Below are positions 24,435-34,277 of a stretch of 64,000 bases of DNA, in pieces. The DNA comes from an uncultured Tateyamaria sp. (GTDB lineage: Bacteria; Pseudomonadota; Alphaproteobacteria; Rhodobacterales; Rhodobacteraceae). Numbering within the stretch: position 1 is the first letter of the stretch; every line of letters begins with the position of its first letter. Below the pieces are notes generated by a model. It did not search any database. It was not told the DNA's origin and saw only the letters and a program-made list of their open reading frames with translations. The position numbers were made by a program, and so were the translations under genes. Location: NCBI RefSeq assembly GCF_947497045.1, contig NZ_CANMEU010000001.1, positions 582,589 through 646,588 of the forward strand. Direction: 5' to 3'.

Positions 24435-25786
24435 CGCAAGGTTTGAAGCAGCGTCAGCGACGCATACCCATCCGCCGCCAACCCCCTGGAATTTTGAAAC
24501 GCACGCACTGCATCAAGCGTTTTCGGCCCGATCTTGCCATCCACACCCTGAGTGTCGAACCCCGCCGCCGTCAGCAGGCGCTGCATTTCCTGGCGTTCGT
24601 CAAATGTCAGCGCGCGGTCGCCACGCGGCCATGATGCCTGGATCGCCGGACCGCCCTTGATCCGGTCACTCAGGTGCCCAACGCCAATCACATAGGCGTC
24701 TGCTGCATTGTATCGTTCAATCACCGCGAAATTCTTGAACACCATGAATGCGGCCCCCTTACCACCCGCTGGCAACAATATCGCCCCGGCACCATGGTTC
24801 GCGACAGCCGCACCATTCGTCGCCGTCACCCCCAAGTTAGCCCACTCGCCCGGTGTTTTGGTGATTTTGCGGCTGGCCAATGCGTAGTCAAAGCCACCAG
24901 GCAACGTCACCTCGACACCCCAGGGCTGGCCATTGACCCAGCCGAATTTGGCAAGATAGGCAGCGGTCGATGCCAACGCATCGCTTGGATCATCCGCCCA
25001 GATATCCCGACGCCCGTCGCCTGCGAAATCCACGGCATAGTCCAGATAAGATGTTGGCATAAACTGCGTATGCCCCATCGCCCCGGCCCACGATCCGGTC
25101 ATGTTCCGTGGGGAGGTGTCCCCGTTCTGAAGGATCTTGAGCGCTGCAACCAATTGCTGTTCAAAGAACGCACCACGACGGCCGTCATAGGCAAGTGTCG
25201 CAAGGCTTTGCACCACGTCATTCTTGCCGCGGAAGGTACCATAATTGCTCTCAAGGCCCCAAACAGCGACGACAACCTCCTTTTCGACCCCATAGCGCGC
25301 CTCGATTGCGTCAAGCTGGCCGCGATGCTTGGCCAATGCCGCCTTGCCGTTTTCGATCCGGCTGTCAGAGGCGGCACTGTCAAGGTAGTCCCAAATCGTC
25401 TTGGTGAACTCCGATTGGTTGCGGTCGCGTTTGATCACGTCAGGGTCGTAGCGCACACCTCGAAACGCTTGGCGAAAGGTGGTCGCGTCGATGCCTTGGC
25501 TTATTGCCCGATCACGAAAGACCTTGATCCACTGCTGAAAACCGGCATCGGCGGCTGTTTTCTCAACCGGGGGCGGGACCACCTGGCTGACCGCCTGCGG
25601 GCGCAATTGTGGGCGTAACACGACAGGATCAAACGTCGCCAGCACGGTGGATGCGGAGACCTGCGCAATGGGCCGCAGTTCGGGTCTGATCGACTGTGAA
25701 ATGCCCTGCGCCATCGTGCCGTGCGCGATGAAAACGGCACTGCAAAGTGCCCCAAGGGTGACTGCCCACCGCATATTATGCCTCAT
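24431..25786 (-). CDS. Lytic murein transglycosylase, MltB-like, with peptidoglycan-binding domain
   Basis: This 451-residue exported enzyme cleaves peptidoglycan by forming 1,6-anhydromuropeptides. The N-terminal signal is MRWAVTLGALCSAVFIAHGT. The SLT_2/MltB catalytic domain runs from about 80 to 380. The catalytic glutamate is in VWGLESNYGTFRGK, followed by MGHTQFMPTSYLDYAVDF, which is typical of MltB. The C-terminus is a PG_binding_1 domain at about 392-451 (GVDGKIGPKTLDAVRAFQNS). An earlier in-frame Met at 25786 gives MRHNMRW, so the exact start is uncertain by a few codons. Confidence 0.92.
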   Translation of the reverse strand: MRHNMRWAVTLGALCSAVFIAHGTMAQGISQSIRPELRPIAQVSASTVLATFDPVVLRPQLRPQAVSQVVPPPVEKTAADAGFQQWIKVFRDRAISQGIDATTFRQAFRGVRYDPDVIKRDRNQSEFTKTIWDYLDSAASDSRIENGKAALAKHRGQLDAIEARYGVEKEVVVAVWGLESNYGTFRGKNDVVQSLATLAYDGRRGAFFEQQLVAALKILQNGDTSPRNMTGSWAGAMGHTQFMPTSYLDYAVDFAGDGRRDIWADDPSDALASTAAYLAKFGWVNGQPWGVEVTLPGGFDYALASRKITKTPGEWANLGVTATNGAAVANHGAGAILLPAGGKGAAFMVFKNFAVIERYNAADAYVIGVGHLSDRIKGGPAIQASWPRGDRALTFDERQEMQRLLTAAGFDTQGVDGKIGPKTLDAVRAFQNSRGLAADGYASLTLLQTLR

Positions 25787-25843
25787 GCTCGCTTGTTTCG
25801 CGTTGTTTCCAATCTAGCGCCAATCACGCAATCCGGAAAGGTA

Positions 25844-26563
25844 TCAATCCAGGGTCACGCGATCCTTCGCCACTTCATGCAGTTCCGCACGCAGGCGTGC
25901 CAGATGATCACGCAGCAGGGACACCCGGTGTGGGCGAAAGCTGTCGCGGGTCACAATCAGCTCATCCATACGGTCCAATCGAAACGCCCGAAAGTCCTCG
26001 CGCAGCATGCACCACGCGAGCAGCATGTTCGTGCTCTCCATATAGACGATCCCTAGCGGTTTGACCGCGCGCGTTGTCTGATCCCCTTTGGCATCCTGAT
26101 AGGCAAAGTGGACGCAAACCTCGTCCCAGGCAGCTTGACGGAGCTTGCTCACATCAATCCGCGGAGGATCAGGGCGCCAGTAGCGGCGGGCATCCAGAAT
26201 CGCGTGTTTCAGGCGATGCGCTTGTTTAGGCGGCACCCGCGCCTGAATTTTCGCCAAGGCCGATGTCGCCGCCTTGGCCAAGGCCGGATCTCCGATCACT
26301 GCCACGTCACGCAGACCAAGAACGAGCGCTTCCAACTCATCATCCTCAAAACCGAGAGGGGGTAGGGTCGCGTCTTCGATCAGAGTGAAACCAAAGCCGG
26401 CTTCGCCATCAATCACCGCCCCAAGGCCCCGTAATTCGTCGATGTCGCGGTAGATCGTGCGCAAGGACACGTCCATCTCGAACGCCAGCGATTGTGCGGT
26501 GATGGGCGGGGCCATGCGACGCAGCGTTTGCATCAATTGGAACAGGCGATGGGTGCGGGTCAT
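25844..26563 (-). CDS. YafY-type transcriptional regulator with HTH and WYL domains
   Basis: This 239-residue regulator has an N-terminal HTH_11 winged helix (MTRTHRLFQLMQTLRRMAPP, then LAFEMDVSLRTIYRDIDELR at about 25-44). A C-terminal WYL-type ligand-sensing domain follows (VHFAYQDAKGDQTTRAVKPL at about 150-169, then REDFRAFRLDRMDELIVT). The WYL triplet itself is degenerate (LAWCMLRE). A perfect 12-bp inverted repeat lies 16-44 bases upstream of its start and is a plausible autoregulatory operator. Confidence 0.88.
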   Translation of the reverse strand: MTRTHRLFQLMQTLRRMAPPITAQSLAFEMDVSLRTIYRDIDELRGLGAVIDGEAGFGFTLIEDATLPPLGFEDDELEALVLGLRDVAVIGDPALAKAATSALAKIQARVPPKQAHRLKHAILDARRYWRPDPPRIDVSKLRQAAWDEVCVHFAYQDAKGDQTTRAVKPLGIVYMESTNMLLAWCMLREDFRAFRLDRMDELIVTRDSFRPHRVSLLRDHLARLRAELHEVAKDRVTLD

Positions 26564-26578
26564 TGGGCGAGCATATCA

Positions 26579-26607
26579 CACGTCCTGTCAGAATATGACA
26601 GGACGTG
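26579..26607. promoter_or_regulatory. Perfect 12-bp inverted repeat, probable operator of the WYL regulator
   Basis: CACGTCCTGTCA at 26579-26590 and TGACAGGACGTG at 26596-26607 are perfectly complementary around GAATA. It fills the 52-base gap between the rnr stop and the regulator start. No T-run follows on either strand, so an operator is more likely than a terminator. The TGTCA-N5-TGACA core is typical of dimeric repressor sites. Confidence 0.55.
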
Positions 26608-26615
26608 CAGCTTGA

Positions 26616-28868
26616 TCACCGCTTGCGGCTGACCTTGCGCTTGGTCTTGTCCGTGCGTCGTTTGGCCTTGGTCGGCTTGCGGCGCGGACTGCGACCCGCC
26701 GGGCTGCTACGCCCCTTCGGCAGCGACTTGCCATCCAGCGCCAGCAGTTCGAGCGCGACACCACCCGTGACCGGCACCGCCTCAGTCAGACGCACAGTGG
26801 CGCGCTGCCCAAGGCTGATCACCATACCTGTATCGGACCCCATGAGCGTGTTCGCCTCACGGTCAAAATGGAAGTATTCCGCCCCGATGGAGCGCATCGG
26901 CACAAGGCCATCCGCCCCACTGCCGTCCAGCTTCACAAAGATACCGAATTTGGCGATCCCCGCGACGCGCCCTTCCATCTCGTCTCCGACACGCTCGCTC
27001 AGGTAGGCGGCCAGATAGCGGTCGGTCGTATCCCGTTCGGCCATCATTGAGCGCCGTTCAGTGTCTGAAATATGCGTGCCGGTCTTTTCCAGCACCTCGA
27101 CATCCTCGGCCCGCAACCCGTCCTTGCCCCACCCATAGGCGGTGATCAGGGCGCGATGCACGATCAGGTCGGCATAGCGGCGAATGGGCGATGTGAAATG
27201 CGCATAGCTTTTCAGGGCAAGGCCAAAATGTCCGAAATTCTGTGGCCCGTAATAGGCTTGCGTCATGGATCGCAAAGTCGAGATGTTGATCAATTCGGCA
27301 TCGTCGGTATCACGCGCTTGCGCCAGCAATCGGTTCAGATGCGCAGTTTTCAACACCTGCCCTTTGGCCATGTTCAACCCAGCGGCATGCGCGACCTCGC
27401 GCAAACTGTCGAGCTTGTCTTGCGCCGGCTCCTCATGCACCCGAAACAACAGGGGCTGTGACTTGGCAATCAGGGTCTCTGCGGCCGCCACGTTGGCCAG
27501 CACCATAAACTCTTCGATCAGCTTGTGCGCGTCCAGCCGGTCCTTGAAATTGACCGAACTGACGGTGCCATCTTCATCCAGCACGATCTGGCGTTCCGGC
27601 AGGTCCAACTCAAGTGGTTGGCGTAGTTTGCGCGCCTTAAGAAGGGCCGCGTAGGCGGCATAGAGCGGCTGCAAAACAGGCTCTAACAAGGGCTTTGTGC
27701 GCTCGTTCGAGGTACCATCAATCGCCGCCTGCACCTCTTCGTAATTCAGGGACGCAGGTGAGCGCATCAGTCCACGATGAAAGCTGTGGCCGATCTTTTC
27801 CCCCTGGGCATCAATTTGCATACGCACCGCGATACAAGCGCGCGGCACCCCTTCATGCAGAGAACACAGATCACCTGACAACCGATCCGGCAGCATGGGA
27901 ACCACACGGTCAGGGAAATAGGTTGAGTTGCCCCGCTTTTTCGCCTCACGATCCAACGCGGAGCCGGGCGTGACATAGGCCGCCACATCCGCGATCGCGA
28001 CCCAGATGATGTGGCCACCCTTGTTTTTGGGGTCGTCGTCGGCATGCGCATAACAGGCGTCATCGTGGTCGCGCGCATCCCACGGATCAATCGTGACCAA
28101 GGGCATGTCGCGCAAATCCTCGCGCCCCTTCAGACCGACGGGGGGCTTAGCGTCGGCCTCGGCGACCACCTCGTCCGGAAAGCTGTCCGGGATCCCGTGC
28201 TCATGGATCGCAATCAACGACACGGCCTTGGGTGCCGAGGGATCACCCAAACGATCCACAACGCGGGCACGTTGCAATCCAATGCGCGACTTGGGGCCCG
28301 CTTGTTCGGCTTCGACCAACTCGCCGTCCTTGGCCCCACCAGTGGCATCGGCTGCGACCGACCATTCCCTGTCAGTGCCCTTGCTGACGGGCACAATGCG
28401 CCCGCCTTCAGCCGTTTTGCGGAACACGCCCAGCAAGCGCGCAGGGTTCGTCCCGATCCGCCGGATCAGCCGCGCTTCATAATGATAGTCCTGCCCGCTC
28501 ACCAAAGTCAGGCGCGCCAGAATGCGATCACCCGCCCCCAGCGCAGGATCCGAAGCGCGCGCTATGATCAGGATTTTCGGTTCGACCCCGGCACCGTGCC
28601 ATTCCATCGGCCGCGCAAACAAATCGCCGTCATCATCAGGCGCATTGACCAGCAAGACACTGACCGGCGGCAGACGATCCGGATCGTTGTAGGATTTCTT
28701 GCGCTTTTCCAGATGCCCTTCATTCGCCAACTCCTTCAGCAGGCGTTTTAGGTCGATGCGCGCCGCCCCCTTGATGCCGAACGCCTTGGCGATATCGCGC
28801 TTGGCAGTCAGGGTGGGGTTGGCGGCAATCCAGTCGAGGATTTCGGGTTTTGTCGGGATACGGGTCAT
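26616..28868 (-). CDS. rnr: Ribonuclease R
   Basis: RNase R is a processive 3-to-5 exoribonuclease that degrades structured RNA. I choose the ATG at 28868 (MTRIPTKPEILDWIAANPTL), which gives 750 residues. The open frame continues about 50 codons further without similarity. The RNB catalytic site is VTIDPWDARDHDDACYA at about 244-260. The C-terminal S1 domain (GRVAGIAKFGIFVKLDGSGA) is followed by a Lys/Arg-rich tail (RRKPTKAKRRTDKTKRKVSR), which is typical. It follows a DUF2064 gene by 31 bases. Confidence 0.95.
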   Translation of the reverse strand: MTRIPTKPEILDWIAANPTLTAKRDIAKAFGIKGAARIDLKRLLKELANEGHLEKRKKSYNDPDRLPPVSVLLVNAPDDDGDLFARPMEWHGAGVEPKILIIARASDPALGAGDRILARLTLVSGQDYHYEARLIRRIGTNPARLLGVFRKTAEGGRIVPVSKGTDREWSVAADATGGAKDGELVEAEQAGPKSRIGLQRARVVDRLGDPSAPKAVSLIAIHEHGIPDSFPDEVVAEADAKPPVGLKGREDLRDMPLVTIDPWDARDHDDACYAHADDDPKNKGGHIIWVAIADVAAYVTPGSALDREAKKRGNSTYFPDRVVPMLPDRLSGDLCSLHEGVPRACIAVRMQIDAQGEKIGHSFHRGLMRSPASLNYEEVQAAIDGTSNERTKPLLEPVLQPLYAAYAALLKARKLRQPLELDLPERQIVLDEDGTVSSVNFKDRLDAHKLIEEFMVLANVAAAETLIAKSQPLLFRVHEEPAQDKLDSLREVAHAAGLNMAKGQVLKTAHLNRLLAQARDTDDAELINISTLRSMTQAYYGPQNFGHFGLALKSYAHFTSPIRRYADLIVHRALITAYGWGKDGLRAEDVEVLEKTGTHISDTERRSMMAERDTTDRYLAAYLSERVGDEMEGRVAGIAKFGIFVKLDGSGADGLVPMRSIGAEYFHFDREANTLMGSDTGMVISLGQRATVRLTEAVPVTGGVALELLALDGKSLPKGRSSPAGRSPRRKPTKAKRRTDKTKRKVSRKR

Positions 28869-28899
28869 AAACGCGAGGTAGCACGCGCGCTGTGGGTCG

Positions 28900-29469
28900 T
28901 CATGGCAAATCGTCGACGGTGTCCACATCTTCCAATACGTCGACCAGATCGATCTGGTAGGGTGCAAGGGCCGCACAACTGTCCGCCAGCGCGTATGGTG
29001 AAGACCAACGCACGCCATCCAGCGCCATTTTTCCCAATTTAAAGCCTTGTTTCACTCCGATCAGCCAGTAGCCCCCGTCGGGTGCAGGCCCAAAAACCGC
29101 GTCATGTTCACCTAGGGTGGCAAAGGCCTTGGCGACGCCCTTACGTGTGATCCCGGGCACGTCAGCGCCGATCACACAAACCGGGCCACGCGTCCGCCGC
29201 ATCATTCGCACCATCCGATCCCCCAATGATCCGCCGCCTTGAGGCCATCTATCAAACCGTGCGGGCCAGACGCGTGTGCGCAGCCCTTCGATATCCGGCG
29301 CGACTGCCAGCACAACCCGCCAACGCGGGTCTTCTATACGACCCAGCAACCGCGCGACCTGATGGCGAAACCACCATGCGGCGGCTGTCATGCCGATATC
29401 GCGGCCCAACCGGGTTTTGACACGACCCGGGCGCGGCACTTTGAGCATGACAACAAGGGTCGGTTTCAC
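28900..29469 (-). CDS. DUF2064 / TIGR04282-type glycosyltransferase-like protein
   Basis: This 189-residue protein has a nucleotide-sugar-transferase-like fold. MLKVPRPGRVKTRLGRDIG at about 8-26 corresponds to the KxPxPGxVKTRL signature. VIGADVPGITRKGVAKAFAT contains the GxDxP motif, and VFGPAPDGGYWLIGVK follows. Some relatives lie in arsenosugar biosynthesis clusters, but no such genes are seen here, so the substrate is unknown. The ATG overlaps the stop of the GNAT gene. Confidence 0.85.
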   Translation of the reverse strand: MKPTLVVMLKVPRPGRVKTRLGRDIGMTAAAWWFRHQVARLLGRIEDPRWRVVLAVAPDIEGLRTRVWPARFDRWPQGGGSLGDRMVRMMRRTRGPVCVIGADVPGITRKGVAKAFATLGEHDAVFGPAPDGGYWLIGVKQGFKLGKMALDGVRWSSPYALADSCAALAPYQIDLVDVLEDVDTVDDLP

Positions 29470-29888
29470 AAATCGCGCTCCATATCCCGGTGCGCGATCC
29501 CTGCATCATCATAGATCGGACCGTAAGCGGCAAAACCCAACCGCTCATAAAAGGAGAGCGCATGTGTCTGCGCGCCCAACTTGACCTTGCGCACATCCGG
29601 CTGCCCCCGCGCCACATCCATGCAGGCACGAATGATCGCAGCGCCGAGGCCTGTGCCACGCGCCTCTTTCAACACGCAGACCCGACCAATCTTGGCCACG
29701 CCGTCACCTATCAGGATCCGCGCGCACCCCATCGCGACACCGTCCACATACGCGAGAACATGCAAGGCCCCCTCGTCATGCCCGTCCACCTCGTCAGCCT
29801 CACTAACACCTTGTTCTTCGATAAACACGGCGCGGCGCAACGCATGGCAGGTCGCGATATCGTCAGTTTGCCGGATCACCCATGTCAT
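29466..29888 (-). CDS. GNAT family N-acetyltransferase
   Basis: This is a 140-residue acetyltransferase. The acetyl-CoA pyrophosphate-binding loop is [20 protein letters not shown] at about 74-93, and the C-terminal strand-helix motif is [19 protein letters not shown]. The N-terminus ([20 protein letters not shown]) resembles ElaA/YjcF-like proteins. It overlaps dapE upstream and the DUF2064 gene downstream by four bases each. The acceptor substrate is unknown. Confidence 0.9.
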   Translation of the reverse strand: MTWVIRQTDDIATCHALRRAVFIEEQGVSEADEVDGHDEGALHVLAYVDGVAMGCARILIGDGVAKIGRVCVLKEARGTGLGAAIIRACMDVARGQPDVRKVKLGAQTHALSFYERLGFAAYGPIYDDAGIAHRDMERDL

Positions 29889-31030
29889 GCGAAATAGTCC
29901 CTGAGGATACGCGCATAGATCGCTTTGAGTTGGTGGATATGATCGACGCGCACATGTTCATCCACCTTGTGCATAGATCGCCCGACCAGGCCAAATTCGA
30001 CCACAGGACAGTGATCTTTAACAAAACGGGCGTCGGACGTGCCCCCAGACGTGCTGAGCGCCGGAATCCGCCCGGTTTCCGCCTCAACCGCACGGGCGAC
30101 CATGTCAGAAAGCACTCCGGGAGGGGTCAAAAAGCTCTCGCCCGACACTTTGACGTGCAAATCAATCTCGACCCCGAACGCTGTGGCGACCGCATCTGCT
30201 TGTGCACGCAACCAGGCGGTCAGGCTGTCGCCGCTGTGGATGTCGTTAAAGCGGATATTGACGGTGGCGGTAGCTTGGGCCGGAATCACGTTGGTGGCCG
30301 GGTTGCCTGTATCGACCGTGACCACCGCCAAGGTCGACGGGTCGAAATGCGCAGTCCCATCATCGAGTTTGTGAGAGGCAAGCTGATCCATCAACCGCAC
30401 CATAGGGTTCAAGGGATTGTTGGCCCGATGGGGATATGCAGAATGCCCCTGCACGCCCGTGACGGTGATCCATGCCGTCATCGAACCACGGCGACCAATC
30501 TTGATCATATCACCCATGTTTTTGGGGCAGGTCGGTTCACCCACAAGGCAGACATCCATCGCCTCATCCTGCTTTGACATATACTCTAACAAGGCTGTTG
30601 TACCGTCTGTGGCGTCACCTTCCTCGTCTCCGGTGATGGCGATGATGATGGCCCCGTCGGGTGGCGCGGATTGCACAAAGTCGACCGCGGCGGCGGCAAA
30701 AGCGGCCACACCCGATTTCATGTCAGTTGTGCCACGACCATACATAATCCCGTCTTTGATATCGGCCCCAAAGGGGGGCATGGACCATGACGCAGCATCA
30801 CCAATCGGCACCACATCGGTGTGGCCATTGAACCCAAAGGTGCGGGCATGCCCCCTGGTCCCCCACCGCGCAAACAGATTGCGGATGCCACCTCGATCCA
30901 CCCACGCGCACTCAAACCCCGCGTCACGCAGCAGATCATGCAAGATATCGAGCGCCCCGGCATCCTCAGGGGTGACCGAGGCACAGCGCACAAGATCGGC
31001 AGTCAATTGAGCGGGGTCAATACGAGGCAT
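29885..31030 (-). CDS. dapE: Succinyl-diaminopimelate desuccinylase
   Basis: DapE hydrolyses N-succinyl-LL-diaminopimelate in the succinylase branch of lysine and peptidoglycan precursor synthesis. The ATG at 31030 ([20 protein letters not shown]) gives 381 residues, the family size. The further upstream frame is not DapE-like. M20 metallopeptidase motifs are [12 protein letters not shown] at about 67-78, [18 protein letters not shown] and the catalytic [14 protein letters not shown]. The partner gene dapD lies 3.2 kb away, beyond two Hint-domain genes. Confidence 0.95.
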   Translation of the reverse strand: MPRIDPAQLTADLVRCASVTPEDAGALDILHDLLRDAGFECAWVDRGGIRNLFARWGTRGHARTFGFNGHTDVVPIGDAASWSMPPFGADIKDGIMYGRGTTDMKSGVAAFAAAAVDFVQSAPPDGAIIIAITGDEEGDATDGTTALLEYMSKQDEAMDVCLVGEPTCPKNMGDMIKIGRRGSMTAWITVTGVQGHSAYPHRANNPLNPMVRLMDQLASHKLDDGTAHFDPSTLAVVTVDTGNPATNVIPAQATATVNIRFNDIHSGDSLTAWLRAQADAVATAFGVEIDLHVKVSGESFLTPPGVLSDMVARAVEAETGRIPALSTSGGTSDARFVKDHCPVVEFGLVGRSMHKVDEHVRVDHIHQLKAIYARILRDYFA

Positions 31031-31273
31031 CCGGTCTCCAATCATGGGTTGTGGCCAAAAGGACGCGATTGCAAACCCTTGCCGCCACGAAAGAGTTAAC
31101 AGCCTGTCAATAGCTGTGCTAGGGTTGGCGCAATAATATGACCCGAGGCAGGGCATCAGCAGTCCGGTCGCCAACGTGCGGCCACAACAAGTGCAAAAAA
31201 CGCACGTCGAGACACGCAGGCCAACTGCGTGCGCTGCACCCGTTCTGCCGTCAACATTTGGGGTGGGCAGGAT

Positions 31274-32857
31274 ATGGTTGCGGCATCGGAACTTCCGATT
31301 CAAACGGTACGCGAGGGCGTTGACGCCACGCAAATGGCGAGCACGATCTTCGGCACGGGCGTGCAGGTCGTTTCAGCGTCTTATACGGGCGACATCGACA
31401 GTGCGGGCATTTACACGGACGGGGACACCGTCGCACCGGGCGTCACACCCGGAAACACCGGTGTTATTCTATCCACAGGCGAAGCCGAAGATTTCACCAA
31501 CTCGTCCGGCGACGCGAACCAGTCGACCAATACGTCCACCAACACATCGGGGCAAAACAACAATTCCCAGTTCAACGCGGCTGCTGGAACACGCACATTC
31601 GATGCTTCCTATCTCGACGTCGACTTCATCCCCGACGGCAACGTTATGACGATGCAATTCGTGTTCAGCTCCGAAGAATACCCGGAATTCCAGAACTCGG
31701 TCTATCAGGATTTCGTGGGCGTGTGGGTCAACGGCCAGCAGGTTGAAATGGATGTGGGCGACGGCGACACGGACCCCGGCAACATCAACACCACCAACAA
31801 CATCAACATGTTCGTCGACAACTCAAACGACGACTTCAATACGGAGATGGACGGGTTCACTATCACGATGACCCTGACCATGGTGGTCAATCCAAACGTT
31901 GTGAACTCGATCCGGATTGGGATCGCAGACGTTGCGGACAGCAACTACGATTCGAACCTGCTGATTGCCGGGGATTCCGTCCAAACTTCTCTCGTCGCGA
32001 TCTCGGACGATGTGAACGTCTTTCCTGATGGCACCACGTCCTTCAATGTGCTCGACAACGATATCGCGCCGACCAACAGCACGCTCACGATCACCCATAT
32101 CAACGGGCAGGCCGTTTCTGTCGGGGATACGATCACCTTGCCCACCGGCCAAGTCGTTACCTTGGGCGCAAACGGATTGCTGACCGTCACAGGCGACGGC
32201 AACATCGAAGACTTCAACTTCACCTATTCGATAACCGATGGGGTCAACACCGACACAGGGTTCGTTAACGCCACCTCGATCCCATGCTTTGTCGCAGGCA
32301 CGATGATTGCAACGCCCGAGGGCGACAGGATGGTCGAGGACCTACAAGCCGGGGATCTGGTACTCACCAAAGACGATGGTGCCCAACCCCTGCGCTGGAT
32401 CGGCATGCGCGCTGTCCCGGCCGAGGGCAATCACGCCCCGATCCTGATCCGCGCTGGCACGTTTGGAGCCCAGAACGACATCATGGTGTCACCGTTACAC
32501 CGCGTGTTAATCCGTGACAGTTTGGCCGAGTTGCTGTTTGGCGAACCCGAGGTTTTGGTGGCCGCCAAGGATCTCGTCAACGACCGATCTGTCATTCAGA
32601 AGTCCGGGGGTAATGTCACTTACGTGCACCTCATGTTCGACAAACATCAGGTCGTCTTTTCCGAAGGGCTGGCCACCGAAAGTTTCCTGCCTGGGCCCCA
32701 GACCACCAAAAGCTTCGAGCAGCAGATCGTGGCCGAGATATGTTCGATTTTCCCTGAGTTAGATCCGCATACGGGAGCAGGATACGGCCCTGCGGCGCGC
32801 CGGACCCTCAAGGCATATGAGGCCACGTTGTGGCGCAAGGCGCGTGCAGCCGCATGA
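31274..32857 (+). CDS. Choice-of-anchor L and Hint domain protein
   Basis: This 527-residue protein has no obvious signal peptide. Residues about 15-230 form a choice-of-anchor L domain ([20 protein letters not shown], then [20 protein letters not shown] and VGVWVNG), a module of secreted or surface proteins. A short region (about 240-330, [20 protein letters not shown]) resembles a cadherin-like repeat. The C-terminal Hint domain starts at Cys338 ([20 protein letters not shown], then QAGDLVLT). It runs past [12 protein letters not shown] to [12 protein letters not shown]. Hint domains catalyse self-cleavage at their N-terminal cysteine. I chose the ATG at 31274. The next Hint gene overlaps as ATGA. 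Confidence 0.85.
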   Translation: MVAASELPIQTVREGVDATQMASTIFGTGVQVVSASYTGDIDSAGIYTDGDTVAPGVTPGNTGVILSTGEAEDFTNSSGDANQSTNTSTNTSGQNNNSQFNAAAGTRTFDASYLDVDFIPDGNVMTMQFVFSSEEYPEFQNSVYQDFVGVWVNGQQVEMDVGDGDTDPGNINTTNNINMFVDNSNDDFNTEMDGFTITMTLTMVVNPNVVNSIRIGIADVADSNYDSNLLIAGDSVQTSLVAISDDVNVFPDGTTSFNVLDNDIAPTNSTLTITHINGQAVSVGDTITLPTGQVVTLGANGLLTVTGDGNIEDFNFTYSITDGVNTDTGFVNATSIPCFVAGTMIATPEGDRMVEDLQAGDLVLTKDDGAQPLRWIGMRAVPAEGNHAPILIRAGTFGAQNDIMVSPLHRVLIRDSLAELLFGEPEVLVAAKDLVNDRSVIQKSGGNVTYVHLMFDKHQVVFSEGLATESFLPGPQTTKSFEQQIVAEICSIFPELDPHTGAGYGPAARRTLKAYEATLWRKARAAA

Positions 32858-33933
32858 TCTGGACCGGGCTTTGTGACCATCGGAACGGGCGGTATGCGCC
32901 ATCGGGTCTGGGTACCCAAAAGGCCGATGCGCGCGTGCGCGAGGCGATGACCTGCGGCACGTTGATGTTTGAAACGAATATGGCCGGGCATGTGCGCCCC
33001 CACGACCTGTTGGGCGTGGCACATCCCGTGCCGTGGGCGCGCGAGCTGATCTTTCGCGCCATTCCGGGCGGTGGGATCGCGATGGTGCATCGCCACAACG
33101 ACACCATCAATCACGCTGCGATCCGGTGGACGGGCGATGGGCGGGCACACACGCTGCGCGTCACCTACGCCTGGGACACATCAACAGGCTGGGCACGGCT
33201 TGCGCTGGAACAACCCGAACGCGCCCAAGTGGTGTCGAACACGGTACACGCACCCAACCCGCTATTGACGCAGGATATGCGCGATCTGATGTTGGGTCGC
33301 GGCGCGCGCACATTGTCGCGCGAGGTATTGTTCGCCGCCATCTCACCTGACATCTTCCCGATTGGTCCGACGCCAAGCCTGCACCCTGCCACACCCATTG
33401 CCACCCCAAACGGCTACCGCCCAGCCGAAACCTTGCGGCGTGGTGATACTGTGATGACAGCGGTGGGTGACATCGTGCCCGTATTGCACACCGTGCGCCA
33501 ATCCGTTCCGGCGCGGGGCAGTTTCAGGCCGGTGCGTCTGCAAGCCCCCTATTTCGGACTGGCACGCGATATCGTCGTATCGCCCGAACAACGGCTTGTG
33601 TTGCGGGGATCAGACGTCGAATACATCTTTGGGCAAGAGGCGGTTCTGGTGCCTGCCCGACATATGGTCAACGGACATGCCGCGATATGGGCAGCACCCC
33701 AAGCGACCGCCGATTTCGTGCAGATCCTGTTGCCCGGCCACGAGGCGCTGGTGGCCGCCGGATGCGCGCTGGAAAGTCTCTATATCGGGCGATTACGTCG
33801 CAACGAACATGACCTGAATGCCAGTATCCTTGCAGATATGCCAAGCCGATTGCTGCCCGAACATGCCAAGCCCATCCATCAGGTGTTGCGACAGTTTGAA
33901 GCGATCACGCTGGTTGAACAGCGCGCCGCCTAA
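32854..33933 (+). CDS. Hint-like protein without the catalytic cysteine
   Basis: This 359-residue protein starts at the ATG at 32854, which overlaps the stop of the previous gene. The N-terminal 160 or so residues (GTLMFETNMAGHVRPHDLLG, AWDTSTGWARLALEQPE) look like a beta-rich lectin-like or concanavalin-like domain. Residues about 175-325 align with the preceding Hint domain (PIATPNGYRPAETLRRGDTV, then IVVSPEQRLVLRG). However, the expected CFxxGT start is LHPATP, so the nucleophile is missing. It is probably non-processing and may bind or regulate its neighbour. No signal peptide is seen. Confidence 0.75.
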   Translation: MIWTGLCDHRNGRYAPSGLGTQKADARVREAMTCGTLMFETNMAGHVRPHDLLGVAHPVPWARELIFRAIPGGGIAMVHRHNDTINHAAIRWTGDGRAHTLRVTYAWDTSTGWARLALEQPERAQVVSNTVHAPNPLLTQDMRDLMLGRGARTLSREVLFAAISPDIFPIGPTPSLHPATPIATPNGYRPAETLRRGDTVMTAVGDIVPVLHTVRQSVPARGSFRPVRLQAPYFGLARDIVVSPEQRLVLRGSDVEYIFGQEAVLVPARHMVNGHAAIWAAPQATADFVQILLPGHEALVAAGCALESLYIGRLRRNEHDLNASILADMPSRLLPEHAKPIHQVLRQFEAITLVEQRAA

Positions 33934-34277
33934 GCCTCGTCGAAAAAGGGCGTGACCTGCGCCACGATCACCGCATTCTCGGCCAGCGCACGCGCCATCA
34001 GGTCCCGTTCGTCATCGCTGATCTCGTGCCCTTCGACTTCACGTTCGGCCAGGGTGCCATAGCCAGTCACATCCAGCGGGGCCGTATCCGCCTGCTTGAG
34101 CAGCGCAACCGTCTCGCGCACAGCTTCGGCCTCGTCCACACCGCTGGCAAAGCACATCAGGGCAGCACCGGTCGCACCATCAGGCAGGCCATCACCATGC
34201 TTGCGCCCGATCTGCACCAGCAAAGTAAAGACCTGTTGGCGCGACGGTTTCTTTGGCTTTTTGGGCGTGTCAGTCAC
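33930..34277 (-). CDS. Conserved hypothetical protein coupled to dapD
   Basis: This 115-residue protein starts at GTG 34277 ([20 protein letters not shown]), eight bases inside the end of dapD. It is soluble and mainly helical ([20 protein letters not shown], then [20 protein letters not shown]). No catalytic motif is recognised. Tight coupling suggests co-expression with DapD, but a link to lysine synthesis is only inferred. Its end overlaps convergently with the second Hint gene. Confidence 0.7.
   Translation of the reverse strand: MTDTPKKPKKPSRQQVFTLLVQIGRKHGDGLPDGATGAALMCFASGVDEAEAVRETVALLKQADTAPLDVTGYGTLAEREVEGHEISDDERDLMARALAENAVIVAQVTPFFDEA

Noticed and set aside
29885..31333. Long form of DapE starting at 31333
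   Set aside because: The extra N-terminus is Cys/Arg-rich, antisense to the Hint gene start, and absent from DapE proteins.
32280..32857. Intein inside a host gene
   Set aside because: The Hint domain is C-terminal with no downstream extein and no homing endonuclease. It is a Hint module, not an intein.
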